Origin: an uncultured Pelagibacteraceae bacterium
GTDB lineage: Bacteria; Pseudomonadota; Alphaproteobacteria; Pelagibacterales; AG-422-B15
Reading direction: 5' to 3'
Assembly: GCA_902613805.1 (NCBI GenBank)
Contig: CACMIV010000001.1
Location: 364,001-428,000 of the forward strand
DNA length: 64,000 nucleotides
Of the stretch, positions 8,584-16,500 are shown one piece after another. The translations under genes were made by a program, and so were the position numbers. The notes below the pieces were generated by a model. It was not told the DNA's origin. It saw only the letters and a program-made list of their open reading frames with translations, and did no database searches. Within the stretch, counting starts at the first letter, position 1; each line of letters opens with the position of its first letter.

Positions 8584-9102
8584 ATGAAATTAGTAAATTT
8601 CAAACTTATTCTATCAATTTTACTGTTGAGTTCAATAAATGCTTTTGCAGTAATTGATGTCGTACATCTGGGCTCATTTGGCAAAAGCGGTGCCTGGCAA
8701 GCAAAAGAATTTAAAGATGGTACAGCAAAGATTTGCTATATCATATCAGAGCCGATAGCGACAAACCCCTCAGATCTTAATCGTGGTGAGCATGCTCTGA
8801 TGATTACGAATTTCAAAGATGATAAGACTTTTCATGAGCCGAGTGTGGATACTGGGTTCACATTTAAACCCAAAAGTATGGTTGAGGTAAGTATTGGAAA
8901 TAGTAAGTATAAATTTTTTACTGTTGAATCAAGAGCTTGGTTAGCAGATGGAGAGAACGGCAAACAACTCATCAAGGATATGAAAAATGGAGCGCGCGTG
9001 AAAGTTAAAAGCACCTCAAGCCGTGGAACAAAAATTACAGATACATATTCTTTAATCGGATTTACAAAAGCACTGGCGGCAATCGATAAAGCCTGCTCAT
9101 AA
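8584..9102 (+). CDS. Invasion-associated locus B (IalB) family secreted protein
   Basis: A 172-residue protein. I place the start at the ATG at 8584, not at an upstream in-frame ATG at 8449, because the longer form would run antisense through the quinone reductase gene. The chosen start gives a signal peptide (MKLVNFKLILSILLLSSINAFA). The mature part has the IalB pattern: a GAWQAKEF strand, a cysteine in KICYI, a charged middle and a final cysteine. IalB proteins are common in alphaproteobacteria, including free-living ones; their biochemical role is not settled, so the name does not imply invasion. rlmN starts 6 bp downstream. Confidence 0.7.
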   Translation: MKLVNFKLILSILLLSSINAFAVIDVVHLGSFGKSGAWQAKEFKDGTAKICYIISEPIATNPSDLNRGEHALMITNFKDDKTFHEPSVDTGFTFKPKSMVEVSIGNSKYKFFTVESRAWLADGENGKQLIKDMKNGARVKVKSTSSRGTKITDTYSLIGFTKALAAIDKACS

Positions 9103-9108
9103 AATACA

Positions 9109-10206
9109 ATGACAGATGATAAGCTCGACTTAATTGGTTTAAGTCTTAAAGAAATATCTGAAACTTTAATTAATAAAGATTTAATACAGGCTAAAGAAAA
9201 ATTCAGAACCAAACAACTTTGGCATTGGCTCTATTTTAGAGGTGAAACTGATTTTGACAAAATGACAACAGTTTCGAAAGACCTTAGGAAAAAACTAAAG
9301 GATTATTTTATTATTCAAAGGCCAAAAATAAAATCACATCAAATATCAAAAGACGGAACACAGAAATGGCTTTTGGAATTAAATGATAATAACCTTATTG
9401 AAACGGTTTTTATTCCTGAAGAAAATCGAGGAACATTATGTGTTTCATCTCAAGTAGGCTGCACACTTAATTGTAAATTTTGTTTCACTGGAACTCAAAA
9501 ACTAGTTCGAAATTTAACTTCAGGTGAAATTATTTCACAACTTCTTTTAGCAAAGGACAATCTTTCAGATTGGCCGAATGGAAAAAATCGTAAAATTTCA
9601 AATATTGTATTTATGGGAATGGGAGAGCCTCTCTATAATTATGAGAATGTTAAAAATGCTGCTGAAATTATAGGAGATAAAGAAGGCATTCAGTTATCTA
9701 CTAAGAGAATTACCCTAAGTACTTCAGGCATCGTTCCTGAAATTATTAAATGGGGTAATGAAGTTGACTCAAGATTGGCAATTTCTTTACACGCAACAAG
9801 TGATGAATTAAGAAATGATATTGTTCCTATAAATAAAAAATTTCCTCTTAAGGATCTTATAAAAGCTTGTAGAGAATATCCTCGATCAAAAAATTCTAAA
9901 CGCATAACATTTGAGTATGTCATGTTGAAGGGAGTAAATGATACAGCGCAAGATGCCCGTAAACTTGTTAAGCTGATTTCTGGAATTCCAGCAAAAATAA
10001 ACCTTATACCTTTCAATCCTTGGCCTAATTCGCCTTACGAATGTTCTAGCAAGGAAGAAATCAAGAAATTTAGTGACATAATTAAAAATGCAGGTTATGC
10101 AAGCCCAGTTAGAAAAACAAGAGGACAAGATATTATGGCTGCGTGTGGTCAGTTAAAATCCTCTAGTATAAAAATTAGAAAAAGTGAACTCAGAGCAAAT
10201 GAATAA
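9109..10206 (+). CDS. rlmN: Dual-specificity 23S rRNA (A2503) / tRNA methyltransferase RlmN
   Basis: A 365-residue radical-SAM enzyme that methylates C2 of adenine 2503 in 23S rRNA (and A37 of some tRNAs in the family). The CxxxCxxC cluster motif is in [10 protein letters not shown] (Cys118, 122, 125), with [12 protein letters not shown] and [13 protein letters not shown] downstream and the C-terminal catalytic cysteine in IMAACGQL. The N-terminal helical accessory domain (about 1-100) is present. It overlaps the start of argG by 8 bp; rlmN-argG is a recurrent alphaproteobacterial pair. Confidence 0.97.
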   Translation: MTDDKLDLIGLSLKEISETLINKDLIQAKEKFRTKQLWHWLYFRGETDFDKMTTVSKDLRKKLKDYFIIQRPKIKSHQISKDGTQKWLLELNDNNLIETVFIPEENRGTLCVSSQVGCTLNCKFCFTGTQKLVRNLTSGEIISQLLLAKDNLSDWPNGKNRKISNIVFMGMGEPLYNYENVKNAAEIIGDKEGIQLSTKRITLSTSGIVPEIIKWGNEVDSRLAISLHATSDELRNDIVPINKKFPLKDLIKACREYPRSKNSKRITFEYVMLKGVNDTAQDARKLVKLISGIPAKINLIPFNPWPNSPYECSSKEEIKKFSDIIKNAGYASPVRKTRGQDIMAACGQLKSSSIKIRKSELRANE

Positions 10207-11392
10207 AGTAAATAAAGTTGTTCTTGCATACTCAGGTGGCTTGGATACGTCAGTCATTTTGAGGTGGCTAAAAGAAACTTATCAATGTGAAGTGGCGACT
10301 TTTACAGCAAACTTAGGTCAAGACGAGGACTATGAACTTGTTAAGACAAAAGCTGAAAAACAAGGAACTACTGAGATATTTATTGAAGATCTTAAAGACG
10401 AGTTTGTGAGTGATTATGTTTTTCCAATGTTTAGGGCTAATCCTCTTTATGAAGGTTATTATTTACTTGGAACATCGATTGCTCGACCATTGATTGCAAA
10501 AAAACAAATAGAAATTGCAAATAATATTAACGCTGACGCGGTATCCCATGGTGCAACTGGAAAGGGAAATGATCAAATAAGATTTGAGCTAGGCTACTAT
10601 TATCATAAGCCTGATATAAAAATAATCAGTCCTTGGAGAGAATGGGATTTATCATCAAGAACGTCACTTGTTGAATACGCTGATAAGCACGGGATTGAAA
10701 TAGCAAAAGATAAAAGAGGAGAACAACCATTTAGCATTGATGAAAATATCTTGCACTCCTCTGCTGAAGGAAAGGTTCTTGAAGATCCATGGGTTGAAGC
10801 GCCTGATTATGTTTACACCAGAACTGTTTCACCCGAAGATGCGCCTGATGATGCAGAAGAAATAACAATTGAATTTAAGAAAGGTGATGCCTGTGCGCTT
10901 AACGGAAAGGCTTTAACACCTTTTGAAATATTAAAATCTCTAAATGAGCTCGGTGGAAAACATGGAATTGGACGAGTTGATCTTGTTGAGAATAGATACA
11001 TTGGAATGAAATCTAGAGGAATTTACGAAACTCCTGGTGGAACAATTCTATATCACACACACAGAGCTATTGAGAGCATAACGCTCGATAAAGAAGCTGC
11101 GCATATGAAAGACGAGTTAGCTCCTAAATATGCTGAACTTGTCTATAACGGTTATTGGTTCTCACCTGAAAGAGAGATGATGCAATCAATGATTGATAAA
11201 TCACAAGAAAAAGTGGAGGGTAAAGTAAGACTTAAACTCTATAAAGGTAATGCAATAATTACAGGAAGAGAGTCGTCTTTAAGCCTATACAATCCAAATC
11301 TTGCAACATTTGAGTCAGATCAAGTTTATTCTCAAAAAGATGCCGAAGGATTTATAAAATTAAACGCTTTAAGACTAAGGGAAAAAAAGTAA
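10199..11392 (+). CDS. argG: Argininosuccinate synthase
   Basis: Joins citrulline and aspartate with ATP to give argininosuccinate, the penultimate step of arginine synthesis in the cytosol. The N-terminal PP-loop ATP motif is [30 protein letters not shown] and the C-terminal [11 protein letters not shown] region are also intact. I choose the ATG at 10199 (397 residues). An in-frame GTG at 10184 would add five residues without a better ribosome-binding site. The start overlaps the rlmN stop by 8 bp, which suggests coupling. It converges with folD, with 1 bp between stops. Confidence 0.97.
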   Translation: MNKVNKVVLAYSGGLDTSVILRWLKETYQCEVATFTANLGQDEDYELVKTKAEKQGTTEIFIEDLKDEFVSDYVFPMFRANPLYEGYYLLGTSIARPLIAKKQIEIANNINADAVSHGATGKGNDQIRFELGYYYHKPDIKIISPWREWDLSSRTSLVEYADKHGIEIAKDKRGEQPFSIDENILHSSAEGKVLEDPWVEAPDYVYTRTVSPEDAPDDAEEITIEFKKGDACALNGKALTPFEILKSLNELGGKHGIGRVDLVENRYIGMKSRGIYETPGGTILYHTHRAIESITLDKEAAHMKDELAPKYAELVYNGYWFSPEREMMQSMIDKSQEKVEGKVRLKLYKGNAIITGRESSLSLYNPNLATFESDQVYSQKDAEGFIKLNALRLREKK

Positions 11393-11393
11393 T

Positions 11394-12278
11394 TTACTGC
11401 TGTCTGAATGCAGCATCTACCGTATTTTTTAATAAACATGCAATCGTCATCGGACCCACACCACCTGGTACCGGTGTAATCGCTGACACAAGACTGAATA
11501 CATCATCGTAATCAACATCGCCAACAAGCTTTGTTTTGCCAGGTTTATCTGGATGGTCTACTCGATTGATACCAACATCAATCACGACAGCTCCTTCTTT
11601 AATCCAATCTTTTTTAACCATTAACGGACGTCCAACCGCGGCAACAACAATATCAGCTTGTTTTGTAATTTCTTCAATATTTCTGGTTTTAGAATGTACT
11701 ATTGTAACCGTGCATGATTCTTCAAGTAGTAGTTGCGCCATTGGTTTGCCAACAATATTAGATCGTCCAATTATTACAGCGTGCATTCCTTTTAAATCAG
11801 GAATACTTTTCTTTAACATCAAATAACATCCAAGTGGTGTGCAAGGGGTAAAGGTTTTACTTAGTAAGTCACCTCCTATTGAATTTCTACCAACATTTAT
11901 CGCATGAAATCCATCAGCATCCTTTACTGGATCAATTGCATCAATAATCGCCCTGGAGTCAATGTGTGGCGGAAGTGGCAACTGAACAAGAATTCCATTT
12001 ACTTTTTGATCATTGTTAAGTTTATCAATCAGTTCCAATAACTTTTCTTCAGATACGGTGGTATCTAAAAAATGATCCTCGACGTCCATTCCTATCTCTT
12101 TTGCCATTTTAGACTTTGTATTAACATAAACTTGACTGGCTGGATCTTCACCTACAAGTACAACAGCAAGAGTCGGTGTTTTGTTAAATTTATTTTTAAA
12201 ATCTTCAACTTTTATGGCTGTTTCAGCTCTAAGATCAGCCGCAATTACTTTTCCATCAATAATTTTAGTATCAGGCAT
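11394..12278 (-). CDS. folD: Bifunctional methylenetetrahydrofolate dehydrogenase / cyclohydrolase FolD
   Basis: A 294-residue enzyme of one-carbon metabolism that interconverts 5,10-methylene-, methenyl- and 10-formyl-tetrahydrofolate using NADP. Visible motifs are the catalytic lysine region [14 protein letters not shown], the [10 protein letters not shown] substrate loop, the Rossmann motif [16 protein letters not shown] and the terminal [13 protein letters not shown]. It lies 2 bp downstream of the YggT gene on the same strand. In other alphaproteobacteria a DUF167 gene commonly sits between YggT and folD; none is present here. Confidence 0.97.
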   Translation of the reverse strand: MPDTKIIDGKVIAADLRAETAIKVEDFKNKFNKTPTLAVVLVGEDPASQVYVNTKSKMAKEIGMDVEDHFLDTTVSEEKLLELIDKLNNDQKVNGILVQLPLPPHIDSRAIIDAIDPVKDADGFHAINVGRNSIGGDLLSKTFTPCTPLGCYLMLKKSIPDLKGMHAVIIGRSNIVGKPMAQLLLEESCTVTIVHSKTRNIEEITKQADIVVAAVGRPLMVKKDWIKEGAVVIDVGINRVDHPDKPGKTKLVGDVDYDDVFSLVSAITPVPGGVGPMTIACLLKNTVDAAFRQQ

Positions 12279-12280
12279 AT

Positions 12281-12574
12281 TTAAATTGGAATTCCCAGGT
12301 AAAAATATTCGTAAAGTAAATTTCTTATAAAGTATAGTATCAGAATCAGGACCACTGGCGATATATCAATCCCTCCTAGATTAGGAAGAAAATTTCTTAT
12401 TGGATTAAGAAGAGGATCTGTTAATCGTTTTGTTCCAAAATAAATAGCAATGATAATTCTATTCTGAGTATTAAATATACTCATTGCAATTAGCCAACTG
12501 AATATCACATTGATGATCAAAACCCAGGTATAAAGATTTATAATTTGGTCGAAGAGAATTATCAGTGAGTTCAT
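12281..12574 (-). CDS. YggT family inner-membrane protein
   Basis: A 97-residue protein with two hydrophobic segments (about 5-28 and 70-90) and the YggT pattern between them: [10 protein letters not shown], then [26 protein letters not shown]. YggT proteins are linked to osmotic tolerance and cell division (YlmG in chloroplasts and cyanobacteria), but the molecular role is unclear. It starts 4 bp inside the amidotransferase stop (ATGA overlap at 12571-12574) and precedes folD by 2 bp, so the three genes probably form one unit. Confidence 0.9.
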   Translation of the reverse strand: MNSLIILFDQIINLYTWVLIINVIFSWLIAMSIFNTQNRIIIAIYFGTKRLTDPLLNPIRNFLPNLGGIDISPVVLILILYFIRNLLYEYFYLGIPI

Positions 12575-13266
12575 GTTTTATCTATAAGAAAATAATTATC
12601 TAAAAAAGAGTCTAACCACATATTGATTTTTTTACCATGACTAAGTCTTTGATCCATTTGATATTGACGTTTTTGAGCTCCTTTTTCTCTTAGCATATAA
12701 CCCGCATAATAGAGCCATCGCAAATGCATCTTAAGGTTTACTTCAGGGTGAAATTGAATACCCACTGCATTTTTATACTTGAATGCTTGCTGCGGAAAAG
12801 TTTCACCGTAAGCAAGAACATCACATTCTTTTGGAACCTTAAAGCCCTCTTTATGCCATTGAAAAAATGTTTTTTGATTTTGAAATATTTTATGACCGTC
12901 TCCAGTTGGTTGTAGGTCATAAAATCCAATTTCAAATTGTTGATCCTTGGCACGCTGGACAGTCCCACCCAAATTTTTTGCAAGCATCTGAGCTCCAAGA
13001 CATATACCAAGCAATGGTTTTTTTGACTTTAGAGCAACTGTGATCCAATCTATTTCAAGTTTGATATAATCTAAATTATCATTAGCACTTGGTGGCCCAC
13101 CATAAATTACAGCAACATCGTGGTCATTCATTGAGGTGGGTAGTTTTTCACCAATTACAGGACGGCGAATATCCAATTCATAACCTCTGTCTCGTAATTT
13201 TAATCCCACGTCACCTGTGCTCGATCGAGGCTGGTGGACAATCATTAATGCTTTTTTTGACTTCAT
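12571..13266 (-). CDS. Class I glutamine amidotransferase (GMP-synthase-like GATase domain)
   Basis: A stand-alone GATase1 domain of 231 residues. The nucleophile elbow is LLGICLGAQMLAKNLGG and the His/Glu of the triad lie in GIQFHPEVN, so the catalytic triad is complete. Such proteins hydrolyse glutamine and pass ammonia to a partner synthetase, but no obvious synthetase is adjacent, so the acceptor is unknown. I use the ATG at 13266 (MKSKKALMIVHQ). A longer reading to 13314 would overlap the SDR gene and lacks homology-like sequence. The SDR gene upstream ends 17 bp away on the same strand. Confidence 0.85.
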   Translation of the reverse strand: MKSKKALMIVHQPRSSTGDVGLKLRDRGYELDIRRPVIGEKLPTSMNDHDVAVIYGGPPSANDNLDYIKLEIDWITVALKSKKPLLGICLGAQMLAKNLGGTVQRAKDQQFEIGFYDLQPTGDGHKIFQNQKTFFQWHKEGFKVPKECDVLAYGETFPQQAFKYKNAVGIQFHPEVNLKMHLRWLYYAGYMLREKGAQKRQYQMDQRLSHGKKINMWLDSFLDNYFLIDKT

Positions 13267-13282
13267 CGTTACAAGAACGAAG

Positions 13283-14053
13283 TTACATTGCGCTGAGACC
13301 ACCATCAAGAACAATTTCTGTCCCTGTCATAAATTTCGACTCATCTGAGGCTAAGTATAAAATTGCGTAAGAAACATCATCAGTGTCACCAATTTTATTC
13401 ATTGGTATTTGACGAGACAGCTTAGCAACTGCTTCTTCAGAGCCAAATGCTTGCTTTATCGGATCCAGAATTGGCGTATTTACGAAAGCTGGGTGAATTG
13501 AATTGCAACGAACATCATATCCTTTTTTTGCGCAATAAAGAGCAACTGACTTACTAAGCAAACGAACTCCAGCTTTTGATGAATTGTATGCCGCTGTATT
13601 CCAACCAGCAACAATTCCAGAAATGGATGAAATATTTATAATTGAACCTTGTCCGGATTTACTCATGACTGGTATTGCATATTTGCAGCCGAGAAATACA
13701 CTATCTAAATTCACTTGATGTACTTTCTTCCATATTTCAAATTCTGTAGAAACAACATCTGCGCCCAGTGATATACCGGCACTATTAACAAGTATATTAA
13801 TTTGACCAAATGCCGTTTCTGTTTTTTCAATAAGATCAATCCAAGATTGCTCATTGGTTACATCATGAACATATGTAGCAAATTGAGATGTACTGAACTC
13901 CTTTAACCTTTCGGGCATTGAATTAATAACATCTTCATTAATATCAGAGAGCATAACTTTAGCTCCCTCACTCATTAATTTTACTGCAGCGGCATACCCT
14001 AAACCAGAAGCTGCGCCGGTAACAATGGCTACTTTGCCTGCAACTCTTGACAT
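13283..14053 (-). CDS. Classical short-chain dehydrogenase/reductase (hydroxysteroid-dehydrogenase-like)
   Basis: A 256-residue SDR with complete motifs: cofactor TGAASGLG (12-19), NSAG at about 89-92, the active-site serine in INISSISG and YNSSK for the catalytic Tyr/Lys, then a C-terminal MTGTEIVLDGG. An acidic residue after the second strand (SDINED) indicates NAD preference. The overall pattern resembles 3(or 20)-beta-hydroxysteroid and cyclic-alcohol dehydrogenases, but the substrate is not determinable. Its start overlaps the stop of the YCF48-like gene by one base. This tight link suggests it works on whatever the DUF1302/DUF1329 envelope proteins handle; that is inference. Confidence 0.9.
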   Translation of the reverse strand: MSRVAGKVAIVTGAASGLGYAAAVKLMSEGAKVMLSDINEDVINSMPERLKEFSTSQFATYVHDVTNEQSWIDLIEKTETAFGQINILVNSAGISLGADVVSTEFEIWKKVHQVNLDSVFLGCKYAIPVMSKSGQGSIINISSISGIVAGWNTAAYNSSKAGVRLLSKSVALYCAKKGYDVRCNSIHPAFVNTPILDPIKQAFGSEEAVAKLSRQIPMNKIGDTDDVSYAILYLASDESKFMTGTEIVLDGGLSAM

Positions 14054-15186
14054 TAATTTATACTAATTTCATAGAATGCATCCTGGGATGTAGATGTTTC
14101 GGAGACAAAGTTTTGATAACATTCTTCCATACTGTGTTTTCGCATCCCTTGTTCCCCAGCAATTAAGAAATTATCAATTCCTAGGGGAATGATCGAAGTA
14201 TTGCTCAAACGATCTGATCGAACGCATGTTTTAATATTTTTTTCTCTTACCATATCAATTACGGAAACAACGCCTCCATTTCCACTAAGAACAATTCGTC
14301 CATCTTCTAGTAAATTGGCATTAGTCAAACTATTTTTTGTTCCAATATAAAGATCATCAAATGCATATACTTTACAATCACCCCGGTAATAACCTGACTC
14401 ATAACATGCTATAGCTGTCGATTTTTCAGGTGGAACGGGATCATTCAATTCATAAAGGGTTGCAAGTGTAATATTTCCCGACATACCAAGTAAAAGAGAT
14501 TGACCTTCATCAACTTTTATACCTGACCAATAGGATCCAAAGTAACCAGTTTCAATTGCCAGCCAATTTAAACCTCTATCATCTGTGACATAATATTTAC
14601 CTAATTCTCCAACAGCGTAGCCTTCGTTTTGTGCTGATTTTCTCCAACTTTGGTTATCACCGTAAGTATAATTTAAATGCGGTTGAAAATCATCGTCATC
14701 AATAAAAAGATAATCCCAACTTATACCTCCATTCGATGTTCTTAGGGACAATGCAAACGCACCAAGAGCCACACCTTCGTAGTCATCGTACATATGAATT
14801 GACAGTAACGGAGCGTCGAATTCAATATCTTGGTATTGAATTTGCCAGGTTTCGCCTGCATCAAAGGAATGAAGAATAGTTGAATCGTGTCCTGTAGCCC
14901 AACACTTATTCATGGTTGGGCAACTTATATCAGTCAGAGTTTTTGTAAATGGAACCTCATCTGCTTGTGACCAGGTTTCTCCCTCGTCATCCGAATAAAT
15001 GATAATACCGTGTACTCCAACACCAAAGATTCTATCACCTGATTTCTCAAGAGCGTTAATTAGAGCTTTATGAGCATTGGGTGATTTCGCTGCAAACTCA
15101 GTACCGTAATTGAACTGAGAAGTAAAAGAGTGGTTTGAGATTACAAGAGATCCAAATAAAAATAATAAAAAAATCTTAAATTTCAT
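14053..15186 (-). CDS. Secreted YCF48/BNR-type beta-propeller protein
   Basis: A 377-residue protein with a signal peptide (MKFKIFLLFLFGSLVIS) and repeated Asp-box-like blades: SDDEGETWSQ, SFDAGETWQ, TSNGGISWDY and TDDRGLNW, spaced 40-60 residues apart. This is the pattern of YCF48 (Hcf136-like) propellers. Proteins of this type recur next to DUF1302 and DUF1329 genes in proteobacteria, where they are thought to be part of an envelope complex; the exact role is unknown. It starts 78 bp downstream of DUF1329, separated by a hairpin terminator at 15202-15234 that should lower its expression relative to the two upstream genes. Confidence 0.82.
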   Translation of the reverse strand: MKFKIFLLFLFGSLVISNHSFTSQFNYGTEFAAKSPNAHKALINALEKSGDRIFGVGVHGIIIYSDDEGETWSQADEVPFTKTLTDISCPTMNKCWATGHDSTILHSFDAGETWQIQYQDIEFDAPLLSIHMYDDYEGVALGAFALSLRTSNGGISWDYLFIDDDDFQPHLNYTYGDNQSWRKSAQNEGYAVGELGKYYVTDDRGLNWLAIETGYFGSYWSGIKVDEGQSLLLGMSGNITLATLYELNDPVPPEKSTAIACYESGYYRGDCKVYAFDDLYIGTKNSLTNANLLEDGRIVLSGNGGVVSVIDMVREKNIKTCVRSDRLSNTSIIPLGIDNFLIAGEQGMRKHSMEECYQNFVSETSTSQDAFYEISIN

Positions 15187-15201
15187 ATCCAGATTAAAGT
15201 T

Positions 15202-15234
15202 AAAACCCGACTTAAAAATTTCAAGTCGGGTTTT
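15202..15234 (-). terminator. Rho-independent terminator between DUF1329 and the YCF48-like gene
   Basis: Perfect 12-bp inverted repeat AAAACCCGACTT (15202-15213) and AAGTCGGGTTTT (15223-15234) with a 9-nt loop. On the minus strand the stem ends in a short U run. It lies in the 78-bp gap after DUF1329, so it probably attenuates transcription from the DUF1302-DUF1329 part into the YCF48-SDR part. The symmetry would also stop plus-strand transcription. Confidence 0.8.
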
Positions 15235-15264
15235 AAATTAAAGATAGTATTTAATAACGTATAC

Positions 15265-16482
15265 TTATCTAGCGTATCGTCTTAGTCCGTCTGGAGTAAA
15301 GAAACTAGCGGGCTTTTCTTCACCGTTATAGATAGTTGGAACTGTACTAAATCCAGAGCCTAACTGATTATTGCCAGTATAAGTCCTAGTTGCAAAGTCA
15401 AAGGTAAATTCACCTTGAATGTTACATTCATTATCTGCTGTACCTTCTATTCCTCTAACCATAGTACCTATTTGGTGTCTCATTAGCTCCTGATTATCAT
15501 CATATGCATCCATTATTGAGAGATTATAGAAGTCATCATCCATGATATAGAATGTTCTTGAAGCATATAGGTGTCTTTGTCCCGGCTTAAGATCAGCATG
15601 AACAACATGAACGTCTCTTTCTTCATATCTTACATAGTCAGGATTTAGGTGATTCTGTGAATGCGTAGTTTCGATTGCATTTTCAGCAAGTGCTTCGTTA
15701 GCCGCAGGAACAATCATTGTTTTTTTACCCTCGTAAGTCCAATCATACTTGTCCTGAGCTCCATTAAATCCACCGTATTGATCCACAACTACAATACCAC
15801 CTCCAGCAAGTAATACTGTGTCGTAGGTAATGTCAGGTGCTCTTCTTACACGTCTTGTTGCAGGGTTATATTGCCATGCTTTTCGTGGTTCAACATAACT
15901 ATCAATAAAATCGTGAACGAGAGTTGTAGTTCCGGCTGACCTTGGTGGACCTAAGTTTTTTTGCATAAACATTGCATAGATATTTTTATTGGCATATTGA
16001 GACATTGTGTTTGGGTTTCGAGGAAACACAATATTTGTCTCTTGCTGACCAATAATAATAGACCCATCAGCCTGTACATTTGTAGAAGTTGCTACACGAA
16101 AAACTGAAGAAGTCAAACTAGAGTTAGTTCTCATATTCCAAATAAAATGCTGAGCTTCAGTTGGATTTGGGAAAGGAATTTGACCTACATTTGGAACTTC
16201 AATACCCTCATTGTCGTTTACCATTGTACCATTAGATTGAGATATTGCTTTTATTTCTGGCGGTACTTGGCAAGCACCACTGTTATCATAAACATGAATT
16301 TTATATGTATCAGGATAGGCTGAAAACATTGTCAGCTGTCCTGGCGATAACAAATCTGTATAAGATGTGTAATTTGAACTATCCACTGTATACTTGTGCC
16401 CGTCTGCCACAACAGTCGTTGCAGATAGCCCCAAAGCAGCAATCAGTGTAATAATTAAGTTTTTGATATTCAATTTATTCAT
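15265..16482 (-). CDS. DUF1329 family secreted protein
   Basis: A 405-residue protein with a signal peptide (MNKLNIKNLIITLIAALGLSATTVVA) followed by the DUF1329 architecture: NGTMVNDNEGIEVPNVGQIPFPNPT near residues 85-110, RKAWQYNPATRRVRRAPDITYD mid-protein, KTMIVPAANEAL, and a late ERDVHVVHADLKPGQRHLYASRTFY block. The family is periplasmic and usually encoded with DUF1302 barrels; a role in moving hydrophobic compounds or lipids across the periplasm has been proposed from such contexts. It lies 18 bp downstream of DUF1302 and is clearly co-transcribed with it. Confidence 0.9.
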   Translation of the reverse strand: MNKLNIKNLIITLIAALGLSATTVVADGHKYTVDSSNYTSYTDLLSPGQLTMFSAYPDTYKIHVYDNSGACQVPPEIKAISQSNGTMVNDNEGIEVPNVGQIPFPNPTEAQHFIWNMRTNSSLTSSVFRVATSTNVQADGSIIIGQQETNIVFPRNPNTMSQYANKNIYAMFMQKNLGPPRSAGTTTLVHDFIDSYVEPRKAWQYNPATRRVRRAPDITYDTVLLAGGGIVVVDQYGGFNGAQDKYDWTYEGKKTMIVPAANEALAENAIETTHSQNHLNPDYVRYEERDVHVVHADLKPGQRHLYASRTFYIMDDDFYNLSIMDAYDDNQELMRHQIGTMVRGIEGTADNECNIQGEFTFDFATRTYTGNNQLGSGFSTVPTIYNGEEKPASFFTPDGLRRYAR

Positions 16483-16500
16483 TTTATTCCTCTCCCTAAA

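Noticed and set aside
8832-9212. 126-codon minus-strand frame across the IalB-rlmN junction
   Set aside because: It overlaps two supported genes on the other strand and has no family-like sequence or ribosome-binding site.
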